DNA from: an uncultured Clostridia bacterium | GTDB taxonomy: Bacteria > Bacillota > Clostridia > Christensenellales > Borkfalkiaceae | Direction: 5' to 3' | Length of the DNA stretch: 5,764 nucleotides | NCBI GenBank assembly: GCA_946540675.1 | Contig: CAMNIW010000091.1 | Span: forward strand, 1-5,764 | Part shown: positions 1-5,764 of the stretch, in pieces | Numbering within the stretch: position 1 is the stretch's first letter | Layout: each line of letters starts with the position of its first letter | Translations under genes and position numbers: made by a program | Notes under the pieces: generated by a model | Seen by the model: only the letters and a program-made list of their open reading frames with translations | What the model was told of the DNA's origin: nothing | Database searches by the model: none

Positions 1-3000
1 GCTTCGAGCATCGCCGTTTCGTTGTATTGGTACGCCGGGTTGAAATTGTTCGTGTTCGACAGGAACGCGTACTTTTGAAGAACGTATTCGTACGGATCCA
101 CTTCGATCTCGTCGATGACCGGCGCGCGGGAAGCCGTCGTTTCGCCTTCGTACACCACGACGTACTCGTTCGTCGCGATCTCTCTGTTCGTGACGATGAT
201 ACGCACCGGGTACGCCACTTCGCCCATCATGCCGGGCGCGATAATGACTTGCGTGCCCTCTTCGCCTTCCACGATATACCCTTTCTTGTCGCCCGACGCT
301 CTTTCCCAGTCGATGACGAACTTCGCGCTGAATTCCTTCACCTGCGTTGCGGACGTAGTCAAAACGTTCACTCTCACCGTTTCGGCGAGCGGTTCGCACG
401 GTTCCATAACGTACAGGGAGATCGGTCTCGCCTCTTCAAACGTCAATTTGCCGTCGTCGTCGTATTCGCGGTAAATATAATTCTTATCCGCTTCGCTGAA
501 ATATCTCGGATAGCCCGTGTTTTCGTCGTAATAGTAGTCGTTTTCTCTGTCGTAAGCGAAATACAACTCGCTCACTTTACCGAGTTCGCCCTTGTCTTGC
601 GTCTCGAACGTAACGAAATACCGTCTCACTTCGCCCATGAAACTGCCGTTCGTTCTCGGAGCGTATTGCGGCAAACAAATTTCCGTCACGCGCACCGATT
701 CGGGATCGTACTCGAATAACAGATTTCTTTCCGTCTTCTTCGCAAGATACGCTTGGTTGCCGTCTTCGTCCAATACCGCTCTGTTCAGGTCGTAGAAATA
801 GAACGAGCTCTCCGACTCGAAGAACACCACTTCCCGTATGCCTTGCCAATAAATATAAACCGTGCCGTCCACGCCCGTTTCCACGTATTCGGGATCGACC
901 TGTTTTTGCTTGCCCGCATAGTTGCGGTAATAATATCTTCCCTCGCTTTCGTAAACAAGCATATTCTCTCTCGACGCCGGATATTTCGGATCGAGTATAA
1001 GATCTTCATAGGAGAATTTCATTCTCGAAATATCGTTGTTGTCCGGGCTGACGTTCTTTTCGCTCGCAAACGGCGAACCGGACGCGTAATCGATGGGTTG
1101 CATCGTGATCGTCCGTCTCGCGCCGAGTTGGAAGATGTACGTCGTACCCGAAGCGATGAGCGTTCCGTCGTCCAATATCACGTTGTCCGCGTACACGAGG
1201 AAGTCGAATTTCAACGGATCGTATTCGTCCATATAGTCTTCGTAGAAGAACACTTCGAGCGTCTTGTGGAGCGCCGTGTCGTACGGACTGTTGCCCGTTA
1301 TATCGTCGAAATAGCCGACGTTGTACATATAGTACTCTTTGCGGATACTCTCCAATCCGCTTACGCGATAATCGAATCCCGCGTCCACTTTGATGTTACC
1401 GATAAGCCCCTTGACGCGGAAGAGGTTCTGGAGCGTCTCGTTTGAAGACGTTATTTCAAGTTGTTTCGACGCCGGAATGACGTACGCGTCTTTGCAAAGC
1501 GCCGTAATGATACTGGTAAGAGACAAGTTGAAATCGTTGTCCGCAAAACTCGATACGTCGTCTTCGATCGCCGTCTCGTTGTGCATATACGCCGACATGG
1601 ACGCCATGAACACGTCTTCTCTTATCTTTACCTTCGGGATCACTTGCGTTCCGTTTTTCGTAACGCATGCGATATTGACCCAAATATAACCGAGTTCGTC
1701 CTCTCTCGCCGGCAAGTCCTTGTACACGTCGTTGTCGAAACATACGTCGTCCGAAGAAAGTTGAATGATGATGGACGTTTCGCTTCCCGTAAGCCATACG
1801 CTGAGCGTAAACGAACTTCTGCCCGCTTTCTTCCACCGCCCGTCGGCGTATTGGTCTTTTACGAACTGGTCGTAAATGAGTTCAAACGTAAGTCCCGCGT
1901 TCGTCGCAAGTTGATACGGCGTGTTCAAACCGGAACTTTCGCCGATGGTGGCGGAAAGGAGTTTGCTGAGGTCTACCGTCTCTTGCGAACTGAATATGAA
2001 ATTGCCGCGCAGCGTTCCCGAATAGGTGTATATCTCGCGCAGCGGTTTGAACTTCGAGAAATCCACTTCCGTGATCGTCACTTTTTGTCCGAAATAGATG
2101 GGGTCCAAATTCAATCGGAAAAGCATCGTCGACGGCTCGCCCGCCGGCACGCCCACGTTGGTGTACATAATGATGATGAACTCTTGCTTGTCAACGTCCC
2201 AGGTAAGCGTGAAGTACGTCTTTTCGAGCATGACTTCCGCGCTGACGATACCGAGCATAATGGCGAGCTGATCCATCGTATACGGCATGAGTGAGTCGAG
2301 TATGTTGATGATCTGACGCGTCGAATACGTACCTTGTCCCGTTTCTTCGAGCATTTGCTTCACGAGTTCGATATCCACCTGCAACGTTTCGCTGTTGATG
2401 GAGAAAATGTCGTCTTCGTCCTTTTCGGTGTAACTCGTCTTGTCCATAATGTACTGCAACGCTTTACTGTCCTTGTCGGACGACGCCGGGTCGAGAATAC
2501 TGTCCACGATGGACACGATCACCCTGTCTATGATCTTGAAGAATTTTCCGAGTACTTCCGCAAGGTCGATATGCTCGTCGTATACCTGCGGGAAGCCGAG
2601 CGCGGGCAAGTCGATCCACCCGTACATATAAGAAAGCCCCGTGATATCGAGCCAAGCCCGTTCGTCACGGTAATACACACCGATCATCAATTCCCCGTTC
2701 GCTATATCGCGGAATTCGATGAACACGTTGTTTTTGCTGTTGTCGTATTGCTGAATGTCCGTTTTGATAACGGCGTCGAATTGCGCGTCCCACGCCGGAA
2801 CGTACAACAAACCGTCGAACCAGTAGTTTCCGTACACGAACGGCTCGTAATACAGCTTGTCCAAAACGAGATTTTCGGGATAACTCCACCCGTAGTCGAA
2901 CGTAATGTTGGAAACGTAGTCGTACGACACGTCGTAACTCGTCACCTTACCGGCATACGCGAACACCGCGTCGGTAAGGACGTTGGTCGCGCCCGACTTG

Positions 3001-4001
3001 TCGGGCGAAATGATACCCTGCATATCCGCCTGTATCTTCGTCACGAGAGCGTTCGCCACCGTGGAGAACTTGAATCCCAAAAACTTGTTCGTCATCGGGT
3101 CCCATTTTCTGCCGAACACACCGAGCAAACGATACAAAAGGTTGGAGACGTTTTTACCCAAAGCGTCCAACGCGACCTGATAGAAATAAAGGCTTATGTC
3201 GTCGCCGTTCACGACGCGCTTGTAGTTTTCGCCGATGACGCCCACCATCGTCTTGTTGATCTCGCCCGCGCCTGCGTCGCCTTGCAACCCGACCGCTTCC
3301 AGAAGCCCTTCGACGGACAAACTGACGAGAAGACGAACGAGCTGTTGATACAAAACGGTGTCGCCGAATTCGGGGAAGCTGCGCTTATACCCTTGTACGT
3401 TCAGATAAAGTATGTTTCCGGGATCTTCGGCGTTGCTGTTCAACCCGTCGAAATACATACCGATGAGAACGGTGTTTCGCGCGCCGTCGTACCACTCGAT
3501 GCTTATATCCGACTTTTTGATGGCTTCGTTGTGGATCTCCAAGCCGCTTATAAGTTTCCGACTGCCGTCGGCGGTCTGTCCTTCGGTCGCTTCGATATAT
3601 TTGCCGTTTTCGTAATAATAGTAAAGCGGGTTGCCGAAATCGTCTTCGTACGGGAACGTGTACATATACGCCTGCACGCGTAAAGCGAAGTTCCCCACCG
3701 TCTCTTCCACGCTGTTGCGAAGGTCAATGTCGAAATTGACGCCCATATAATAGCCGCTGTCAACGAAATCGGCGCTTTGGAGGTAGGTACGAAGGGCGGT
3801 GATGGAGTCGGTGAATTCGTCCACGGCTTCCGTGTTGGTCGTATGGTCTTTGTTGTAATAGTTGCTTTGGTTGTCGTTGATATAATACGTCGACTCCGTG
3901 ACGGGATCCTTCAACTCGCACGCCGTAAACACCACGGCAAGCGCAAGCGCCGTCAAAACGCAAACGATAAATTTTTTCAAAAGACCTTTCTGCATAGTCA
4001 C
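1..4001 (-). CDS. Giant putative lipoprotein of unknown function (partial, C-terminus beyond left edge)
   Basis: One open frame with no stop runs from the start at 4001 to the left edge, at least 1,333 residues. The N-terminus (MTMQKGLLKKFIVCVLTALA...) has basic residues, a hydrophobic core and then VFTAC, with Cys28 as the likely lipidated residue. Phe at -3 is a weak lipobox position, so lipid attachment is probable rather than certain. No further membrane helix is evident, so the mature protein should sit outside the cell on the membrane. It is acidic and rich in Tyr, Asp, Asn and Val. Beta-rich stretches (about 170-205, 425-460, 600-650, 730-785) alternate with amphipathic helices (about 218-238, 480-503, 562-586). 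Residues beyond about 1010 carry repeated Tyr clusters and look beta-rich. I recognise no catalytic motif or known domain; a multidomain surface or ligand-binding lipoprotein is the most that can be inferred. Start: GTG at 4001 lies 7 nt after GGAGG; an in-frame ATG at 3995 lies 13 nt after it and is the alternative. Ala, Thr and Ser codons favour GCG, ACG and TCG/AGC. Confidence 0.88.
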   Translation of the reverse strand, partial: MTMQKGLLKKFIVCVLTALALAVVFTACELKDPVTESTYYINDNQSNYYNKDHTTNTEAVDEFTDSITALRTYLQSADFVDSGYYMGVNFDIDLRNSVEETVGNFALRVQAYMYTFPYEDDFGNPLYYYYENGKYIEATEGQTADGSRKLISGLEIHNEAIKKSDISIEWYDGARNTVLIGMYFDGLNSNAEDPGNILYLNVQGYKRSFPEFGDTVLYQQLVRLLVSLSVEGLLEAVGLQGDAGAGEINKTMVGVIGENYKRVVNGDDISLYFYQVALDALGKNVSNLLYRLLGVFGRKWDPMTNKFLGFKFSTVANALVTKIQADMQGIISPDKSGATNVLTDAVFAYAGKVTSYDVSYDYVSNITFDYGWSYPENLVLDKLYYEPFVYGNYWFDGLLYVPAWDAQFDAVIKTDIQQYDNSKNNVFIEFRDIANGELMIGVYYRDERAWLDITGLSYMYGWIDLPALGFPQVYDEHIDLAEVLGKFFKIIDRVIVSIVDSILDPASSDKDSKALQYIMDKTSYTEKDEDDIFSINSETLQVDIELVKQMLEETGQGTYSTRQIINILDSLMPYTMDQLAIMLGIVSAEVMLEKTYFTLTWDVDKQEFIIIMYTNVGVPAGEPSTMLFRLNLDPIYFGQKVTITEVDFSKFKPLREIYTYSGTLRGNFIFSSQETVDLSKLLSATIGESSGLNTPYQLATNAGLTFELIYDQFVKDQYADGRWKKAGRSSFTLSVWLTGSETSIIIQLSSDDVCFDNDVYKDLPAREDELGYIWVNIACVTKNGTQVIPKVKIREDVFMASMSAYMHNETAIEDDVSSFADNDFNLSLTSIITALCKDAYVIPASKQLEITSSNETLQNLFRVKGLIGNIKVDAGFDYRVSGLESIRKEYYMYNVGYFDDITGNSPYDTALHKTLEVFFYEDYMDEYDPLKFDFLVYADNVILDDGTLIASGTTYIFQLGARRTITMQPIDYASGSPFASEKNVSPDNNDISRMKFSYEDLILDPKYPASRENMLVYESEGRYYYRNYAGKQKQVDPEYVETGVDGTVYIYWQGIREVVFFESESSFYFYDLNRAVLDEDGNQAYLAKKTERNLLFEYDPESVRVTEICLPQYAPRTNGSFMGEVRRYFVTFETQDKGELGKVSELYFAYDRENDYYYDENTGYPRYFSEADKNYIYREYDDDGKLTFEEARPISLYVMEPCEPLAETVRVNVLTTSATQVKEFSAKFVIDWERASGDKKGYIVEGEEGTQVIIAPGMMGEVAYPVRIIVTNREIATNEYVVVYEGETTASRAPVIDEIEVDPYEYVLQKYAFLSNTNNFNPAYQYNETAMLE

Positions 4002-4008
4002 CCTTTTG

Positions 4009-4013
4009 CCTCC
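4009..4013 (-). promoter_or_regulatory. Ribosome binding site of the lipoprotein gene
   Basis: GGAGG on the minus strand. The spacing is 7 nt to GTG (4001-3999) and 13 nt to the in-frame ATG (3995-3993). The usual 5-9 nt spacing favours the GTG start, which only adds Met-Thr before the signal peptide. Confidence 0.75.
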
Positions 4014-4052
4014 GAGTTCACCCAAAAAAGCGTATAGTACCCCTTTTTGCTG

Positions 4053-4066
4053 AATATAATTATATT
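4053..4066. repeat. 14-bp perfect palindrome over the lipoprotein -10 box
   Basis: AATATAATTATATT is a perfect inverted repeat with no spacer, and it covers the whole -10 element of the minus-strand promoter. It also places a TATAAT on the plus strand (4055-4060). It could be an operator or simply AT-rich promoter sequence; the low complexity makes the second reading quite possible. Confidence 0.45.
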
Positions 4067-4087
4067 AAAAAAAACGCTTTTCGTCAA
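4059..4087 (-). promoter_or_regulatory. Sigma-A promoter for the lipoprotein gene
   Basis: On the minus strand, the -35 box TTGACG (4087-4082) matches five of six consensus bases. It is followed by a 17-bp spacer containing a run of eight T, then a perfect -10 box TATAAT (4064-4059). Transcription would start near 4052, leaving a 5' leader of about 50 nt that carries the GGAGG site. This is a strong vegetative promoter by sequence, suggesting that the large protein is made in quantity unless repressed. Confidence 0.8.
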
Positions 4088-4113
4088 GACGCGCGGGCGA
4101 AATTTTAAGTTTT

Positions 4114-4126
4114 ATTTATAATAAAT
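4114..4126. repeat. Short AT-rich inverted repeat in the divergent intergenic region
   Basis: ATTTAT and ATAAAT flank a single A in a stretch (about 4101-4133) made almost entirely of A and T. It lies upstream of the lipoprotein -35 box, where it could act as an UP element or as a melting or bending site. The arms are too AT-rich to form a convincing terminator hairpin, and there is no GC stem. Confidence 0.35.
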
Positions 4127-4151
4127 ATAAATAGCCCTCTCGTCCCCGTTC

Positions 4152-4186
4152 CGTTTTACCCCTTTTTTCGCGTTTTCTCCCCTTTT
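4152..4186. repeat. Tandem imperfect direct repeat in the pyrimidine-rich tract
   Basis: CGTTTTACCCCTTTT (4152-4166) is repeated as CGTTTTCTCCCCTTTT (4171-4186). The repeat differs by one substitution and one inserted base, with a period of 19-20 bp, close to two helical turns. It lies between the two outward-facing promoters and just upstream of the candidate ecfA1 promoter, a suitable place for an activator or repressor. The surrounding strand (about 4134-4213) is strongly pyrimidine-biased, which raises the odds of a chance repeat. Confidence 0.45.
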
Positions 4187-4196
4187 CAAACGTTTG
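4187..4196. promoter_or_regulatory. Operator-like palindrome at the ecfA1 -35 region
   Basis: CAAACGTTTG is a perfect 10-bp palindrome directly abutting the tandem repeat. It overlaps the first three bases of the candidate ecfA1 -35 hexamer (4194-4199). Its position would suit a repressor. No known regulator is assigned, because the sequence alone does not identify one. Confidence 0.35.
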
Positions 4197-4222
4197 CTTT
4201 TTGCCTTTGCTTGTGCTAAAAT
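4194..4222 (+). promoter_or_regulatory. Candidate extended -10 promoter for ecfA1
   Basis: TAAAAT (4217-4222) is preceded by TGC (4214-4216), giving the TGn extended -10 motif. A weak -35, TTGCTT (4194-4199), lies exactly 17 bp upstream. The predicted transcription start is near 4229, only a few bases before the ATG at 4232, so the mRNA would have almost no leader. TATAAT at 4055-4060 and at 4117-4122 are possible upstream -10 boxes, but neither has a recognisable -35. Confidence 0.5.
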
Positions 4223-4231
4223 TTGCTCATT

Positions 4232-5068
4232 ATGGCGATCATCGAAATCGAAGGCGTTAGTTTTTCCTACAAATCGTCCGACGAAGAACAGGAAACCGTC
4301 GGCGTGAAAGACCTTTCCCTCTCCGTTGAAGAGGGAGAATTTATCGTACTGCTCGGACACAACGGCAGCGGAAAAAGCACGCTCGCAAAACTCATCAACG
4401 GATTTTTGACGCCCGACGCGGGCAAAATCACGGTAAACGGCGTGGATACCGCCGACGAAGAACACATTTTCGACGTGCGCTCCACCGTCGGTATGGTGTT
4501 TCAAAACCCCGACAACCAAATGGTCGCTTCCATCATCGAAGACGATATCGCTTTCGGTTGCGAAAATCTCGGCGTTCCGCCCGACGAGATCCGCCGCCGC
4601 GTGGACTGGGCGCTCGAAACGGTGGGTATGTTCGACCGGAAAGACGGCACCCCCTTTAAGCTGAGCGGCGGTCAAAAACAAAGAGTCGCCATCGCCGCCA
4701 TTCTCGCCATGATGCCGAAAGTGCTCATTCTGGACGAAAGTACGTCCATGCTCGATCCCGACGGACGAAGGGAAGTTCTCGAAACCGTAAGGAAACTGAA
4801 CAAAGAATACAATATGACGGTCGTCCTTATCACGCACTATATGGACGAAGCCGTTTCCGCCGATCGCATCGGCGTGATGAAAGGGGGAGAACTTATCGCT
4901 TTGGGTTCCCCAAGTGAAATTTTCGGACAGCCCGAACTATTGAAAAACGCAAAACTCGAATTGCCTTTCTCCACCGCCGTCAGCGTTGGTTTGAAAGAAA
5001 AAGGTATCCCCGTAAGGATCGGACTTACGGACGAAATGTTGGTGGAGGAAATATGTCGATCGTTATAG
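4232..5068 (+). CDS. ecfA1: ECF transporter ATP-binding protein EcfA1
   Basis: This 278-residue ABC ATPase is one of the two cytoplasmic motors of an energy-coupling factor importer, which takes up vitamins or metals through exchangeable S components. All ABC motifs are intact: Walker A GHNGSGKST (42-50), Q-loop Gln91 in FQNPDNQ, signature LSGGQ (144-148), Walker B LILDE (165-169) with catalytic Glu169, D-loop SMLD (172-175) and switch His202. FQNPDNQ followed by DDIAFGCENLGVP, and the DESTSMLDP stretch, are the EcfA1-type version and separate it from EcfA2. The length is normal for the family and includes the C-terminal extension after the nucleotide-binding domain. ATG at 4232 is chosen because MAIIEIEGVSFSY matches the usual N-terminus; an in-frame TTG at 4223 overlaps the -10 region and is unlikely. 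No Shine-Dalgarno precedes the ATG. The stop overlaps ecfA2 by 16 nt, so the two are an operon. Confidence 0.95.
   Translation: MAIIEIEGVSFSYKSSDEEQETVGVKDLSLSVEEGEFIVLLGHNGSGKSTLAKLINGFLTPDAGKITVNGVDTADEEHIFDVRSTVGMVFQNPDNQMVASIIEDDIAFGCENLGVPPDEIRRRVDWALETVGMFDRKDGTPFKLSGGQKQRVAIAAILAMMPKVLILDESTSMLDPDGRREVLETVRKLNKEYNMTVVLITHYMDEAVSADRIGVMKGGELIALGSPSEIFGQPELLKNAKLELPFSTAVSVGLKEKGIPVRIGLTDEMLVEEICRSL
5044..5048 (+). promoter_or_regulatory. Ribosome binding site of ecfA2, inside ecfA1
   Basis: GGAGG lies 4 nt before the ecfA2 ATG, within the last codons of ecfA1. With the 16-nt gene overlap this suggests translational coupling, which would help keep the two ATPases at equal amounts. It contrasts with ecfA1, which lacks such a site. 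Confidence 0.75.
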
Positions 5069-5764
5069 AAAACCTTTCTTTCACCTACGGTAAAAAAGGT
5101 CCTTACGAAAAGAAAGCGTTAAGTAACGTTTCCCTGACGATAAACGACGGCGAATGCGTGGGGATCGTGGGCAGCACGGGAAGCGGCAAAAGCACGCTCG
5201 TGCAACATTTGAACGGACTCGTCCGCATACAAGAAGGAAAGATCGCGGTGGACGATATCGACCTTTCCGTGAAAAAACCGAACTTGCAAGCGTTGCGGAA
5301 AAAGATCGGTATGCTTTTCCAATATCCCGAATATCAACTTTTTGCGGAAACGGTTTTGCAAGACGTTTGCTTCGGCCCGACGAACTTCGGCATGAGCAAG
5401 GAAGAGGCGAAAGAAAGCGCGAAAGAAGCCATCGAAATGGTGGGGCTCGATTTTGAAGAGATCAAAGAACGCTCCCCCATCGAATTGAGCGGCGGTCAAA
5501 AACGGCGCGTCGCCATCGCCGGCGTACTCGCTTATAAGCCCTCTATCCTCATTCTCGACGAACCCACCGCCGGACTCGATCCCATCGGCAAAAAAGAAAT
5601 GCTCGACCTTATTTCTTCGCTCCGCAAAAACGGAACGGTCAAGACGGTCATCATGGTCAGCCATAATATGGACGAGATCGCCGAATACACCGACCGCGTG
5701 ATCGCGCTCCACAACGGCGTTCTCCTTTGCGACAAAACTCCCGAAGACTTTTTCTACGACGAAG
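5053..5764 (+). CDS. ecfA2: ECF transporter ATP-binding protein EcfA2 (partial, C-terminus beyond right edge)
   Basis: The first 237 codons of the second ECF ATPase are visible, and it is expected to pair with EcfA1 and dock on EcfT. All ABC motifs fall inside the window: Walker A GSTGSGKST (40-48), Q-loop Gln90 in FQYPEYQLF, signature LSGGQ (145-149), Walker B LILDE (166-170) with Glu170, D-loop AGLD (173-176) and switch His204. FQYPEYQLFAETV followed by DVCFGPTNFG is the EcfA2-type hallmark. Family members are usually about 280-290 residues, so roughly 50 residues are missing only because the window ends. ATG at 5053 has a GGAGG site 4 nt upstream and gives MSIVIENLSFTYG, a standard N-terminus. 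It overlaps the end of ecfA1 in another frame. The next gene would be expected to be ecfT, which cannot be checked here. Confidence 0.94.
   Translation, partial: MSIVIENLSFTYGKKGPYEKKALSNVSLTINDGECVGIVGSTGSGKSTLVQHLNGLVRIQEGKIAVDDIDLSVKKPNLQALRKKIGMLFQYPEYQLFAETVLQDVCFGPTNFGMSKEEAKESAKEAIEMVGLDFEEIKERSPIELSGGQKRRVAIAGVLAYKPSILILDEPTAGLDPIGKKEMLDLISSLRKNGTVKTVIMVSHNMDEIAEYTDRVIALHNGVLLCDKTPEDFFYDE

Noticed and set aside
27..2294. Three consecutive plus-strand open frames (27-719, 753-1445, 1461-2294)
   Set aside because: Same antisense register as the lipoprotein gene, same odd composition, broken only where the true gene uses TTA or TCA codons.
2334..3683. 449-codon open frame on the plus strand
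   Set aside because: It is in exact antisense register to the lipoprotein gene. The product is rich in Val, Arg, His and Phe with no domain, and the opposite strand has a signal peptide, promoter and Shine-Dalgarno.
3777..4037. 86-codon plus-strand open frame over the lipoprotein start
   Set aside because: It is antisense to the signal peptide region and runs through the minus-strand Shine-Dalgarno; no independent support.
4026..4081. Inverted pair AAAAGCG (4026-4032) and CGCTTTT (4075-4081) around the lipoprotein -10
   Set aside because: Seven-base A-rich arms 42 bp apart are easily due to chance in this composition, and the loop is too long for a stable RNA hairpin.
4055..4122. Plus-strand TATAAT boxes at 4055-4060 and 4117-4122 as the ecfA1 promoter
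   Set aside because: No -35 hexamer at suitable spacing (gtatag and cgggcg at 17 bp); kept only as alternatives to the extended -10 nearer the gene.
4101..4133. Rho-independent terminator or riboswitch in the intergenic region
   Set aside because: The genes diverge, so no terminator is needed. The inverted repeats here are short and AT-only, and the predicted ecfA1 leader is too short for a riboswitch.
4223..4231. TTG at 4223 as an ecfA1 start
   Set aside because: It would add Met-Leu-Ile before the usual N-terminus, abuts the -10 box and has no Shine-Dalgarno.
4112..4837. 241-codon minus-strand open frame opposite ecfA1
   Set aside because: Codon-for-codon antisense to the well-supported ecfA1; its lysine-rich end is simply the pyrimidine tract read backwards.
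5119..5712. 197-codon minus-strand open frame opposite ecfA2
   Set aside because: Exact antisense register to ecfA2, which has all ABC motifs; no family resemblance.

Overview
The window holds three genes in a divergent layout around one 230-bp intergenic region: a very long putative lipoprotein gene on the minus strand (it runs off the left edge) and an ecfA1-ecfA2 pair on the plus strand (ecfA2 runs off the right edge). The ECF ATPase pair with Firmicutes-type sequence hallmarks, the GGAGG Shine-Dalgarno sites, the consensus sigma-A promoter and the short lipoprotein signal peptide all suggest a Gram-positive-lineage Bacillota/Clostridia, possibly an uncultured gut lineage with moderate GC. 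That placement is an inference from gene content and codon style, not from a marker gene.

Positions 1-4001, minus strand: one uninterrupted reading frame of at least 1,333 codons. It begins with an export signal and a cysteine in a lipobox-like setting, then continues as an acidic, Tyr-rich, mixed beta/alpha extracellular protein in which I recognise no known domain. Its C-terminus is outside the window. This is the least understood item here. Several long open frames on the opposite strand are codon-for-codon antisense shadows of it, not genes.

Positions 4002-4231: the divergent control region. It holds a near-consensus sigma-A promoter for the lipoprotein gene (TTGACG, 17 bp, TATAAT) with a good GGAGG site; an AT-rich stretch with two short palindromes; a pyrimidine-rich stretch with a tandem imperfect direct repeat; and a candidate extended -10 promoter so close to the ecfA1 ATG that the transcript would be leaderless or nearly so. 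No terminator is expected or seen between the divergent genes.

Positions 4232-5764, plus strand: ecfA1 and ecfA2 encode the two ATPases that power an energy-coupling factor (ECF) vitamin/micronutrient importer. They overlap by 16 nt, and the ecfA2 Shine-Dalgarno lies inside ecfA1. The transmembrane coupling protein EcfT would be expected just past the right edge. No substrate-binding S component is visible. Nothing in the sequence ties the lipoprotein to ECF function beyond the shared intergenic region.

I did not find an obvious new defence, mobile or RNA system. The items most worth following are the giant domain-less lipoprotein and the repeat- and palindrome-rich divergent promoter region.
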